A stretch of DNA of 64,000 bases. Source: Staphylococcus cornubiensis (GTDB lineage Bacteria > Bacillota > Bacilli > Staphylococcales > Staphylococcaceae). Positions 45,770 to 54,202 of this stretch are shown here, piece by piece. The number at the start of each line of letters is the position of its first letter. Position 1 is the first letter of the stretch. Below the pieces are notes generated by a model, which worked only from the letters and a program-made list of their open reading frames with translations, ran no database searches and was not told the DNA's origin. The translations under genes and the position numbers were made by a program. The stretch is from positions 124,001-188,000 of the forward strand of contig NZ_FXUZ01000004.1 of the NCBI RefSeq assembly GCF_900183575.1. Direction: 5' to 3'.

Positions 45770-46490
45770 GTATGGTTCCGGAAAGGTTCTACCGTTGTAT
45801 TAAAATAAGCACCTCAACATGCTAGAATAATATTTGGTCAGCCAACCAATATTATATGCATGAGGAGATGCCAAAATGTCTAACGACACAAATAGTTTAG
45901 CACATACAAAATGGAATTGTAAGTATCACATAGTTTTTGCACCTAAATATAGAAGACAAATAATATACGGAAAATTAAAAAGAGATATAGGTTTAATTCT
46001 GAGACAACTATGTGAAAGAAAAGGTGTAGAAATAATAGAAGCTGAAGCATGTAAAGATCATATTCACATGTTAGTTAGTATTCCGCCAAAACTAAGTGTT
46101 TCTCAATTTGTAGGATATTTAAAAGGGAAAAGCAGTTTAATGATTTTTGATAGACATGCACATTTGAAATATAGATATGGGAATAGAAAATTTTGATGCA
46201 AAGGTTTTTATGTAGATACGGTTGGAAGAAATAAAAAGGTAATAGAAGAATATATTCGAAATCAATTACAAGAGGATATCGTAGCAGAACAACTCACAAT
46301 GATGGAATACATTGATCCGTTTACAGGAGAAGAGAATAAAAAGTTGAGGAAAAAATAGAACCCTTTTAAGGGTTGCTGAGAAAGTAGTACGGTTGGCTGG
46401 TTTTCTCAGTGCCCTTACAAGGGCTGGTCAGTAACAGAGGCTTTCAGCTGCAGAACAAACCACCCGTTCACACGGGTGGTTTTGATTTTA
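45770..46490 (+). mobile_element. IS200/IS605-type insertion sequence
   Basis: It holds one tnpA-like frame (45876-46358) and no terminal inverted repeats of the usual kind. Instead, subterminal hairpins occur on the left (ATAATATTTGGT with ACCAATATTAT, about 45827-45857, near the tnpA start) and right (AACCCTTTTAAGGGTT, GCCCTTACAAGGGC, AACCACCCGT with ACGGGTGGTT at 46359-46485), as expected for single-strand-transposing IS200 elements. The exact ends are uncertain by tens of bases. Confidence 0.7.
45876..46358 (+). pseudogene. tnpA: IS200-type transposase TnpA, interrupted by an in-frame stop
   Basis: The first 106 residues carry the Y1 HUH motif (KDHIHMLVSIPP) and typical TnpA text (HTKWNCKYHIVFAPKYRRQI). 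At 46194-46196 a TGA replaces what is normally a Trp codon (NRKF-stop-CKGFYVDT). The same frame continues to 46358 with the catalytic Tyr in VIEEYIRNQL and a normal C-terminus (DPFTGEENKKLRKK). A single nonsense change therefore removes the active-site tyrosine. Sequencing error is possible. Confidence 0.8.
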
Positions 46491-46504
46491 CATGGACTTG
46501 ATGT

Positions 46505-46539
46505 ATCATAATGGTGAGTGAACGCTCACTTCTTATGAT
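46505..46539. promoter_or_regulatory. Nested dyad operator upstream of the ABC exporter operon
   Basis: The inner AGTGAACGCTCACT (46517-46530) has 5-bp arms. It is framed by ATCATAA (46505-46511) and TTATGAT (46533-46539). It lies 20 bases before the ABC gene, and the TGAACG/CGCTCA pattern is common for TetR-family operators; the TetR gene at 48436 is the likely binder. Confidence 0.6.
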
Positions 46540-46558
46540 TTGAAATGGAGGGGCAAAG

Positions 46559-47272
46559 ATGATTGAGATAAAAGGACTTACGAAAAGTTTTGGACATAAG
46601 CGCGTATTAGATGATGTGACGGTAACGTTTGAAGATAGTGAAATTGTAGGCATCATTGGTCCGTCTGGTACGGGGAAGACGACAATGATTAAATGTATGC
46701 TCGGAATGGAAAAAATAGATGCGGGGACCGTGACCATTAATCAAAAACAAATGCCTCATCGTGCAGTGTTAGGTGACATCGGTTATATGGCGCAAAGTGA
46801 TGCATTGTATGAGGATTTAACTGCACGAGAAAATTTAAAGTTTTTTGCGCAGATTTATATGACAAAGGGTGAAAACATACCAGAACGTATCGAATGGTGC
46901 GCAGAAAAGGTGAATTTAACACAAGATTTGGACCAGCTTGTTAAAAACTTCTCTGGTGGGATGAAGCGTCGTTTGTCACTGGCGATTAGTTTTTTACAAG
47001 ACCCACAAATTTTGATTTTAGATGAACCGACTGTAGGGATTGATCCGAAATTAAGAAAATCAGTGTGGGAGGACTTGTACACATTTAAAAATGAAGGTAA
47101 ATCCATTCTCATCACGACGCATGTGTTGGACGAAGCGGATCGATGTGACAAATTGTTGCTCATGAATCATGGGAAAATTGTGGCTCAAGGGACGCCGACA
47201 GAGATTAAGACACAATATGATGCTGCATCAATTGAAGATGTGTTTTTGAAGATGGGAGATGGGAAAGAATGA
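46559..47272 (+). CDS. ABC transporter ATP-binding protein (ABC-2 exporter)
   Basis: A 237-residue ATPase. Walker A is GPSGTGKT (about 33-40), the signature NFSGGMKRRLSLA near 134, and Walker B ILILDEPTVGIDP near 156. GGAGGGGC lies before the ATG. Its stop overlaps the permease start (ATGA), so the two are coupled. DrrA-like exporters of this type pump drugs, lipids or peptides outward. Confidence 0.88.
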   Translation: MIEIKGLTKSFGHKRVLDDVTVTFEDSEIVGIIGPSGTGKTTMIKCMLGMEKIDAGTVTINQKQMPHRAVLGDIGYMAQSDALYEDLTARENLKFFAQIYMTKGENIPERIEWCAEKVNLTQDLDQLVKNFSGGMKRRLSLAISFLQDPQILILDEPTVGIDPKLRKSVWEDLYTFKNEGKSILITTHVLDEADRCDKLLLMNHGKIVAQGTPTEIKTQYDAASIEDVFLKMGDGKE

Positions 47273-48426
47273 ACGCCTGGCATATCGCAAAAAGAGTCTA
47301 TCGCCAAGTATTACGTGATAAACGAACATTAGCTTTGTTATTTTTAGCACCATTATTAATTTTATCTTTATTAACGTATTTATTTAACAGTACAGATCAA
47401 GCGAAAAGTATGCATATCGGTGTCAATCAAGTGCCGGACAGTTTTGTTGAGCAGTTGGAAGCGCAAGACATTCATGTGCATCATTATGATAACCATCAGC
47501 ACATCCAGCAAAAGATTAAAGACGATCAATTATCAGCATTTATCAATGTGACGGACGATACGTTACATGTGACATTTGCGAATGACAATCCTAACGCGAC
47601 CACGATTGCACGACAACAAACACAACAATGGTTAACGAAAGAAAATACAAGCCAAATGAAAACACAGATGCAAGCTTTACAGGCGACACTTCAAAAAATG
47701 CAAAATGAATTGAAAGCCCGTCCTGAAATCGCAAAACAGTTGGGGAATCAAGCGAAAGAAAATGATATCACGCCTGCTCAACCGCTCACTTTAAAAACGG
47801 ATTACGTATATAAAGGTGAAGATGCGACGTACTTTGATATGATTAATCCACTGTTAATCGGGTTCTTCGTTTTCTTCTTCACTTTTTTAATTTCAGGTAT
47901 TGCATTGCTACGAGAACGCACAACTGGCACATTAGAACGACTGTTGGCCTCACCGATTAAACGAAATCATATCATTTTAGGTTATATTATTGGTTATGGC
48001 ACATTTAGTTTTATTCAGACGCTTTTGATTGTTTGTTTTTCTGTTTTTGTCTTAAATATAGGGGTGAATGGCCATATCGGTTATGTGATTTTGATTACAC
48101 TCGTGACTGCATTAGTAGCGTTAACACTTGGGATTTTATTATCTACTTTTGCAGCATCTGAGTTTCAAATGATTCAATTTATTCCGATTGTCATCGTACC
48201 GCAAGTGCTGTTTGCAGGAATTATTCCAGTTGAGTCGATGAACAACATATTGCAAGGCTTTGCGCACATCATGCCACTCTATTATGCAGGTCAAGCGTTA
48301 CAAAATGTCATGATACGTGGTTTTGGCTTTGAAGCAATCACAGTACCCCTTGCCATTTTACTCACGATATTCATTGTATTATTAATATTGAATATGGTCG
48401 GTATGAAACGGTACAGAAAGGTATAA
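47269..48426 (+). CDS. ABC-2 type permease
   Basis: A 385-residue permease. An N-terminal membrane helix (LALLFLAPLLILSLLTYLF) is followed by a large extracytoplasmic domain (about 40-185), then five or six membrane segments containing the ABC-2 signature RERTTGTLERLLASPIKRNHIILGY. It overlaps the ATPase gene by four bases and is followed after nine bases by the TetR gene. Confidence 0.88.
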   Translation: MNAWHIAKRVYRQVLRDKRTLALLFLAPLLILSLLTYLFNSTDQAKSMHIGVNQVPDSFVEQLEAQDIHVHHYDNHQHIQQKIKDDQLSAFINVTDDTLHVTFANDNPNATTIARQQTQQWLTKENTSQMKTQMQALQATLQKMQNELKARPEIAKQLGNQAKENDITPAQPLTLKTDYVYKGEDATYFDMINPLLIGFFVFFFTFLISGIALLRERTTGTLERLLASPIKRNHIILGYIIGYGTFSFIQTLLIVCFSVFVLNIGVNGHIGYVILITLVTALVALTLGILLSTFAASEFQMIQFIPIVIVPQVLFAGIIPVESMNNILQGFAHIMPLYYAGQALQNVMIRGFGFEAITVPLAILLTIFIVLLILNMVGMKRYRKV

Positions 48427-48435
48427 GGTGACATC

Positions 48436-49083
48436 ATGAATCATTCCATTGAAGAAATTTTGAAAGATGCACTCCCACAAGTGACTGATTTGAGTCCCAA
48501 ACAACGTGAAGTTTTATATAGTGCGTTGATTCAATTTAGTGAAAAAGGGTTTGAACGGACGAGTACGAAAGATATTGCGACCTATGCAGGTGTGGCAGAG
48601 GGAACCGTGTATAAAAAGTTTAAAACGAAAGAAGAGTTATTATTTAAAGGATTGATTCCACTCTTTCGTCAATGTGTGCTACTAGTGGCGTTACGCGAAT
48701 TCAAAGAGGAACTTGCACATATTGAAACTTTTGAGAGTTTTGTCGGTACTTTTATTGAAAATCGCTCTACTTTTATCATTCAAAACAGAAATATGCTTAA
48801 AATTATGGCGAATGAAGTGGCAACGAGCGAGATATTACAAGAGACGATTAAAGGGGTATTATACAAAGAAGTTTGTGAACAATTCGACCCATTACTTGCG
48901 CATTTTCAACAAACTGGAGAAATGCAACCCATCCCTACACCGCACTTTATTCAAATAGTAATGACACAAGTGTTCAGTTTGAATATGGGTTACATTTTAG
49001 GTCAGTCCGTCGATCAAAAACAATACGACACACTCAAAACATTCTTAAAACAAAATTTATATCGCATGTTTGCCTTAAAATAA
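48436..49083 (+). CDS. TetR family regulator of the ABC exporter
   Basis: A 215-residue protein with a TetR_N helix-turn-helix (TSTKDIATYAGVAEGTVYKKFKTKEEL, about residues 39-65) and a C-terminal ligand domain. It is the third gene of the exporter operon, so it likely represses its own operon through the dyad at 46505-46539 and is relieved by an export substrate. Confidence 0.85.
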   Translation: MNHSIEEILKDALPQVTDLSPKQREVLYSALIQFSEKGFERTSTKDIATYAGVAEGTVYKKFKTKEELLFKGLIPLFRQCVLLVALREFKEELAHIETFESFVGTFIENRSTFIIQNRNMLKIMANEVATSEILQETIKGVLYKEVCEQFDPLLAHFQQTGEMQPIPTPHFIQIVMTQVFSLNMGYILGQSVDQKQYDTLKTFLKQNLYRMFALK

Positions 49084-49120
49084 ATAGTGAAGACGGTCGT
49101 GTTCAAAGCGTCAGAACCTT

Positions 49121-49555
49121 TTACAAGTTCAACTCTTTGAGACTCACGACCGCTTGTTTTTTAAGGATAGTTCCTGATTGATTTACAGTATAAGCGAGGG
49201 GTGTCGTTTGAATATAAAGTTGTTGCGGATGAATGTCACTGACGATATGCGCTTTTTTTAAATGAGGATGTTCTGCCACAAAAGCTTGCACGGCCTTGGG
49301 TTCATCCTTGAATACAAGGTAAAGTGTATCCAATTCAGGCTTGTTTTTGAGTGAATTGAAGATACGCTGACAAACGACACATTCTGTACTCACGACTAGC
49401 ATATAATTTATGTCATGTTTTAATTTCTGTTGAATTGGAAACTTTGCAGAAATCGGTAAACCGGTCATTTCTCGGCGCGTTTGATTGATTTTGCTATTCA
49501 TAAAGAGCAACACAGCTAAAATAAGCACAAGTAAAATCGCAATCACATAAAACAT
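49121..49555 (-). CDS. Membrane-anchored thioredoxin-like protein
   Basis: A 144-residue protein with one N-terminal membrane helix (FYVIAILLVLILAVLLFM) followed by an extracytoplasmic thioredoxin-like domain. The CxxC pair is Cys59-Cys62 in TECVVCQRIF, and a cis-Pro is probable in TTPLAYTV. The start at 49555 follows AAGGAGG; the upstream ATG at 49642 has no binding site. It probably acts in extracytoplasmic thiol chemistry. The family (MauD/TlpA-like) is not certain. Confidence 0.7.
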   Translation of the reverse strand: MFYVIAILLVLILAVLLFMNSKINQTRREMTGLPISAKFPIQQKLKHDINYMLVVSTECVVCQRIFNSLKNKPELDTLYLVFKDEPKAVQAFVAEHPHLKKAHIVSDIHPQQLYIQTTPLAYTVNQSGTILKKQAVVSLKELNL

Positions 49556-49647
49556 GATGATAACCTCCTTAAATTGAGTTGAGAGTTCGGCGCCTCGGAA
49601 AGCGTCGAACATGATCAAGCTCAAAACATTGTTATATAGCATAAAAT

Positions 49648-49686
49648 AAAGCGCATTGAATGAGAGATCCCATCCAACGCGCTTTT
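49648..49686 (-). terminator. Terminator after the YceI gene
   Basis: On the minus strand AAAGCGCGTTG (plus 49675-49685) pairs with CAATGCGCTTT (plus 49648-49658), then TATTTTAT. It separates yceI from the thioredoxin-like gene. Confidence 0.75.
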
Positions 49687-49702
49687 TTTCTAAACCTAGC
49701 TA

Positions 49703-50218
49703 TTAACCTTCGATAGTAAACTCACCATGGAATTCGAATTTAACCTCTTTACCAAGCATAACGCCACCTGTTTCTAACGCTTGGTTGAAGTTCATGCCAT
49801 ATTTTTCACGGTCAATTGTACCTGTCACTGTGAAACCAGTCACTTGGCCACCGCTAAGTGGGTTGTCACTGACACCGTGTTGTTCAAAGTCGAATGTTTC
49901 TTCATTTGTTTGACCAGCAATTGTTAAATCACCGGTAATTTTGTTTTCTGTAATTGTTTTACTTCTGAAAGTGATTTGTTGGTGAGATTCTGCATTAAAG
50001 AAATCAGCTGTTTTTAAATGATTGTCACGATCTGGATTTTTTGTATCGATTGAATCTACATTGATTGTTGTTACTGATTCCATTGAACTTAAGTCATCAA
50101 GGTCACCTTTCACATCAACTGTGTAGTCGTTGAAAGTCCCTTTAATTTTTGAAACCATTAAGTGTCTGATTGAAAATTCTAATGAACTGTGTACTGGATC
50201 GAATTTAAGGTTAGTCAT
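49703..50218 (-). CDS. YceI family protein
   Basis: A 171-residue lipocalin-like beta-barrel of the YceI family, known to bind polyisoprenoids or amide lipids. Family blocks are FDPVHSSLEFSIRHLMVSKIKGTF at the start, DRDNHLKTADFFNAESHQQITF in the middle, and TVTGTIDREKYGMNFNQALETGGVMLGKEV near the end. It has no signal peptide, as usual in staphylococci. The start at 50218 is set by GGAGGGT; in-frame codons further upstream lack one. Confidence 0.88.
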   Translation of the reverse strand: MTNLKFDPVHSSLEFSIRHLMVSKIKGTFNDYTVDVKGDLDDLSSMESVTTINVDSIDTKNPDRDNHLKTADFFNAESHQQITFRSKTITENKITGDLTIAGQTNEETFDFEQHGVSDNPLSGGQVTGFTVTGTIDREKYGMNFNQALETGGVMLGKEVKFEFHGEFTIEG

Positions 50219-50523
50219 AGAAAGACCCTCCGTATCAAAATAGTTTGATTTTAAACGTGATATAAAAAATATACCAAAAATATAAATATTTGTAAAGTTA
50301 AAGAGTTTTTGACTGCTTATAACACTATTGCAATTATTAAAATTAACAACTAAATACATGAATCAAAATAATTGTATTTACATTATGGAGAAGTGAAAGT
50401 GCTGCGTCAAAGAAAAGAACTTGGACCATGATGAAAAATGTTGAAGGGGCGTATGAAATTGAGTGAGCATCATAATATAGGGACTTTCTGTTTTGATTTT
50501 TAAAATAAATGTTAAAAAAGTTA
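50219..50523. other. Intergenic region between divergent yceI and glcB
   Basis: About 300 AT-rich bases with no convincing ORF. They should contain the yceI promoter. No repeat or hairpin of note. Confidence 0.4.
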
Positions 50524-50565
50524 TTGTGATGTGTGCAACCACAATGTATAATGAAAGCGGTTAAT
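50524..50565 (+). promoter_or_regulatory. glcB promoter with cre-like site
   Basis: A -35 TTGTGA (50524-50529) and -10 TATAAT (50547-50552) are spaced 17 bp. TGAAAGCGGTTAAT (50552-50565) matches the cre consensus in 12 of 14 positions and covers the expected transcription start, so CcpA repression is likely. Confidence 0.6.
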
Positions 50566-50587
50566 TAAATAGCGTGTTACTGGTAAA

Positions 50588-50646
50588 ACAGGCATGAGCA
50601 AATTTAAAGGCTATTGAAAAATAGTTTTGTTTGTTCATGCCTTTTT
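50588..50646 (+). terminator. Leader terminator, probable GlcT antitermination site
   Basis: GGCATGAGCAAA (50591-50602) pairs with TTTGTTCATGCC (50630-50641) with one mismatch, followed by TTTTT, between promoter and gene. Glucose PTS genes of this family are controlled by GlcT binding an RNA element that overlaps such a terminator; the overlap is inferred here. Confidence 0.65.
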
Positions 50647-50681
50647 ATATATTATCGATTAATTAGAGGGGTGTTTTAATA

Positions 50682-52742
50682 GTGTTTAAGCTCTTTTTTG
50701 GACAATTACAAAGGATAGGGAAAGCGTTAATGCTACCTGTAGCCATTTTGCCGGCTGCTGGGATTTTACTTGCACTAGGGAATGCTATGCACAATGATCA
50801 GTTAGTATCGTTAGCGCCATGGTTGAAACATGATGTATTTGTCATCCTGTCCACAATTATGGAATCAGCAGGTCAAGTTGTATTTGATAACTTACCATTA
50901 CTTTTCGCAGTGGGGACAGCGCTAGGTCTAGCGGGTGGCGATGGTGTAGCCGCATTGGCAGCACTTGTCGGGTACTTAATTATGAATGCGACAATGGGAA
51001 AAGTCATGCATATCACGATCGATCAAATTTTTTCTTATGCGGATGGCGCGCACACATTAAGTCAAGCGAGTAAATTGCCGCAACATGCTTTAATTTTAGG
51101 GATTCCAACATTACAAACAGGTGTGTTCGGCGGTATCATTATGGGGGCATTAGCCGCATGGTGTTACAACAAATTTTATAACATTACGTTGCCACAGTTT
51201 TTAGGTTTCTTTGCAGGGAAACGTTTTGTGCCGATTGTGACTTCATTAGTTGCAATTGCTGCAGGGGTTGTTTTGGCATTCGTTTGGCCACCGATTCAAG
51301 AAGGTCTTAACGCATTGTCGAACTTCTTATTAAATAAAAACCTTGTATTAACAACATTTATTTTTGGAATTATTGAGCGTTCATTGATTCCATTTGGTTT
51401 ACATCACATTTTCTATGCGCCGTTCTGGTTTGAATTTGGTTCATACGTGAATAAAGCGGGTGAAGTGGTTCGAGGTGACCAACGTATTTGGATGGAACAA
51501 ATGAAAGACGGTGTGGCATTTACTGCTGGTGCTTTCACGACAGGTAAATATCCATTTATGATGTTCGGTTTACCAGCTGCTGCTTATGCGATTTATCGTC
51601 AAGCACGCCCAGAACGTAAAAAGATTGTCGGCGGTTTGATGTTATCAGCGGCATTAACGTCATTTTTAACGGGTATTACAGAACCATTAGAGTTTTCATT
51701 CTTATTTGTAGCGCCGATTTTATATGTGATTCACGTATTGCTTGCAGGTACGTCATTCTTAGTCATGCATTTATTAGATGTTAAAATCGGAATGACATTC
51801 TCGGGTGGTTTTATTGATTATATTTTATACGGTTTACTGAATTGGGATCGTACAAACGCATTATACGTCATTCCAGTCGGTATCGTTTATGCGATTGTTT
51901 ACTATTTCTTATTCACTTTTGTGATTAAACGTATGAACTTAAAAACGCCTGGTCGTGAAGATGAGGTTGCAGAAGTGAGAGATACGTCAGTTGAACGTCT
52001 ACCATTTGATGTATTAGATGCTATGGGTGGTAAAGATAACGTAAAACATTTAGATGCATGTATTACGCGTTTACGTGTGGAAGTGCATGATAAAGCGAAA
52101 GTCGATGTGAATGCGCTAAAAGAACTTGGTGCAGCAGGTGTGCTTGAAGTCGGCAACAACATGCAAGCGATTTTTGGTCCGAAGTCTGATCAAATTAAAC
52201 ATGACATGGCTTTGATTATGAAGGGTGAAATTACGAGTCCGAGTCAAACGACAGTCTCTGAAGAAGATGAAGCTGTACATATTGATGGTTCAAGAAGTGT
52301 GACGATTGTTGCACCATGTGACGGCGAAGTAATTCCATTATCAGAAGTGCCAGATCAAGTCTTTTCAGGTGGCATGATGGGTGATGGTGTTGGTTTTATT
52401 CCACGTCAGTCAGAAATTGTCGCGCCATTCCATGGTAAAGTGAAAGCCTTATTCCCGACAAAACATGCGATTGGTTTAGAGTCGACGGATGGCGTAGAAT
52501 TATTGATTCATGTCGGTATTGATACGGTTAAGTTAAATGGGGAAGGCTTCGAAACTTTCGTTGCTGTCGGTGATGAAGTAGCGGAAGGTCAATTGTTGAT
52601 GAAAGTGGATTTAGATTATCTACAACAACATGCGCCAAGTATTGTGACACCGCTCATTGTGACAAACTTAGGAGAGCGTAAAATTGAAGTAGAAGATATG
52701 AAGGAAGTTGAGAAAGGTCAAAGGGTGTTTACTGTTTTATAA
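50682..52742 (+). CDS. glcB: PTS glucoside/glucose permease EIICBA (GlcB)
   Basis: A 686-residue fused permease. The EIIC membrane domain (about 1-400) starts [22 protein letters not shown]. The EIIB domain has the phosphocysteine in [14 protein letters not shown] near 465, and the EIIA domain ends with [26 protein letters not shown] (active His). It is much closer to my recollection of S. aureus GlcB than PtsG (for example FGNAMHN-like [19 protein letters not shown]). It starts at GTG after GAGGGGTG and has its own promoter, cre and leader terminator. Confidence 0.9.
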   Translation: MFKLFFGQLQRIGKALMLPVAILPAAGILLALGNAMHNDQLVSLAPWLKHDVFVILSTIMESAGQVVFDNLPLLFAVGTALGLAGGDGVAALAALVGYLIMNATMGKVMHITIDQIFSYADGAHTLSQASKLPQHALILGIPTLQTGVFGGIIMGALAAWCYNKFYNITLPQFLGFFAGKRFVPIVTSLVAIAAGVVLAFVWPPIQEGLNALSNFLLNKNLVLTTFIFGIIERSLIPFGLHHIFYAPFWFEFGSYVNKAGEVVRGDQRIWMEQMKDGVAFTAGAFTTGKYPFMMFGLPAAAYAIYRQARPERKKIVGGLMLSAALTSFLTGITEPLEFSFLFVAPILYVIHVLLAGTSFLVMHLLDVKIGMTFSGGFIDYILYGLLNWDRTNALYVIPVGIVYAIVYYFLFTFVIKRMNLKTPGREDEVAEVRDTSVERLPFDVLDAMGGKDNVKHLDACITRLRVEVHDKAKVDVNALKELGAAGVLEVGNNMQAIFGPKSDQIKHDMALIMKGEITSPSQTTVSEEDEAVHIDGSRSVTIVAPCDGEVIPLSEVPDQVFSGGMMGDGVGFIPRQSEIVAPFHGKVKALFPTKHAIGLESTDGVELLIHVGIDTVKLNGEGFETFVAVGDEVAEGQLLMKVDLDYLQQHAPSIVTPLIVTNLGERKIEVEDMKEVEKGQRVFTVL

Positions 52743-52797
52743 CGGATAGTGTGAATCATTGAAGGTGCTGTATCGGTATTTGTTCAAATACTGATAT

Positions 52798-53040
52798 GGC
52801 ACCTTTTTTATGCATTCCGAAGCAAAGTTTGATTTTATAGTGGTTATGGGATTGCAGAAACCGGACTGCGCTTTCCAAGGCGCTGAAATCTCAACTAAAT
52901 CCGGCTAGATAGAATTGTACATTTGGTGGAAGCCGGATTGGATTTTCGACTTCAGCTGATGCCTTAGGAGTCTTGTCCGGTTCTAGCAATCTGAGTTTTT
53001 CGCGTGACACGTTTGAAAGGTGAATGCATAAAAAGGTGCC
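52798..53040. repeat. Palindromic intergenic element (copy 4)
   Basis: The outer arms GGCACCTTTTTTATGCATTC (52798-52817) and GAATGCATAAAAAGGTGCC (53022-53040) differ by one inserted T. Inner arms include AACCGGAC/GTCCGGTT and ATCCGGCT/AGCCGGAT. It begins 56 bases after glcB and may terminate it. Confidence 0.75.
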
Positions 53041-53129
53041 TTGTAACGTTTAAAACAATGTGAAGTGAACACAATCAAACAATACCTTATAAAACAGTGA
53101 TGATTGTATGGAGAATGAGAATATTTAAC

Positions 53130-53310
53130 GCTTTCTCCCTTTCCCAGGGGTCTTGCCTCAACTCAATTTGGCTTGATTAAAGTATACACTTGGTGGAAGC
53201 CAAATTGGATTTTCGGCTGCGTCTGATCCCTCGGGAGTGTCGAAAGGTTTCCGCAATCTGTAACTGTTAACGTAACATTTGTAAGTGATATGCATAAAAG
53301 CGTGCCATAT
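53130..53310. repeat. Palindromic intergenic element (copy 5)
   Basis: The segment 53159-53262 closely parallels 52890-52990 of the previous element (CTCAACT, ACTTGGTGGAAGCC, ATTGGATTTTCGGCT, GCAATCTG in the same order). The inner stem AATTTGGCTT/AAGCCAAATT is changed on both sides relative to copy 4, so pairing is conserved while sequence drifts. Confidence 0.65.
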
Positions 53311-53396
53311 ATCTTTTAATGTGGAGGATGCAGTTTCAATCTATCATTCGTTAAACGGTGATGAGGTAGTAGATAAATGAATACTTTCCAAGATGA

Positions 53397-53590
53397 AGTC
53401 TCAACTCAATCCGGCTAGATAGAAGTGTACATTCGGCTTCCATCTCATGTATGTTTCAATTAAGCCGAATTGAGTTGAAGGGCAGCCCCTCGGAAGCAAG
53501 GCCATGAAGGCAATCAAATACCACAAACTATAGGAAGGGCAAGTTTAACAAAAATATTGCATCAATAGCATCAAAAATTTTTATGTCCCA
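53397..53590. repeat. Palindromic intergenic element (copy 6)
   Basis: Bases 53431-53514 are about 90% identical to 18873-18958, including the stem ATTCGGCTT/AAGCCGAAT and its loop. Bases 53536-53588 match 17644-17698 in inverted orientation. No ORF. Confidence 0.7.
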
Positions 53591-53642
53591 TCCCCCATAG
53601 TTAATAATGGGTTTGTATTGCGAATAGTACTATTATTGCTAA

Positions 53643-53661
53643 AATATGATTATCATTTAAT
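53643..53661. promoter_or_regulatory. Fur-box-like sequence
   Basis: TATGATTATCATT matches 12 of the 13 central bases of the Fur consensus, but the flanks are poor. It lies 33 bases upstream of the small membrane protein at 53694 and may link it to iron. Confidence 0.35.
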
Positions 53662-53693
53662 AACGTAATCATTATATAGAAAGGAGTTCCATT

Positions 53694-53879
53694 ATGAATC
53701 AATTGTATAAAGTGATACAAAACATATTGATTACTTTAACAGGGATTGTTATCATCAATGCATTTTTTAACAACGACGATACGAGCCAATGGATAATTAA
53801 TATGATTATTCTTTTATTGATTATTTTGATGGTTATCGTTGCGTATATCTTGAGAAAAGTACACGATAAGAAAAAATAA
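53694..53879 (+). CDS. Small two-helix membrane protein, unknown function
   Basis: A 61-residue protein with two hydrophobic helices (VIQNILITLTGIVIINAFF and WIINMIILLLIILMVIVAYIL) and a short polar loop NNDDTS, ending in a basic tail RKVHDKKK. GAAAGGAG (53680-53687) precedes ATG 53694. A Fur-box-like sequence lies just upstream. It is monocistronic; family not recognised. Confidence 0.6.
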   Translation: MNQLYKVIQNILITLTGIVIINAFFNNDDTSQWIINMIILLLIILMVIVAYILRKVHDKKK

Positions 53880-54060
53880 GGATGAGGTCTTTCAATATGT
53901 TACCTTTTAGCTTGATGTCGGCTGGATTAAGTGGTTACTTTCCCGTATCTTAATTCATACCGATATGCGCTTTTTCAATTGATAGAATCATGACATCATT
54001 TTCCTTCCTACTACAACGAAATTCACCGTTTTTCAATCTGTTAATGGCCTTTTAAAAATG
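53880..54060. other. Non-coding spacer before ldh region
   Basis: No convincing ORF or repeat. Together with 54061-54202 it makes a 320-base gap that holds a terminator and a Rex site. Confidence 0.4.
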
Positions 54061-54090
54061 TACCTGGTGCGGTTGGCCAGGTTATTTTTT
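54061..54090 (+). terminator. Terminator upstream of ldh promoter
   Basis: ACCTGG (54062-54067) pairs with CCAGGT (54077-54082), followed by TATTTTTT. It is a short stem, probably ending transcripts from the small gene at 53694. Confidence 0.55.
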
Positions 54091-54104
54091 AAGTTGTGAC
54101 ATAT

Positions 54105-54122
54105 TTGTGATTTATTTCACAA
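54105..54122. promoter_or_regulatory. Rex redox operator
   Basis: TTGTGATTTATTTCACAA fully matches the Rex pattern TTGTGA-N6-TCACAA. It lies about 80 bases before the dehydrogenase start. Rex senses the NADH/NAD+ ratio and derepresses fermentative genes when oxygen is low. Confidence 0.85.
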
Positions 54123-54202
54123 AATCATTGTTTCGCCACCGTATTTGATGTATGCTTGATTCGAAAAATGAAACGTGTTCCATTTTGAAAGGGTGAAATG
54201 AT

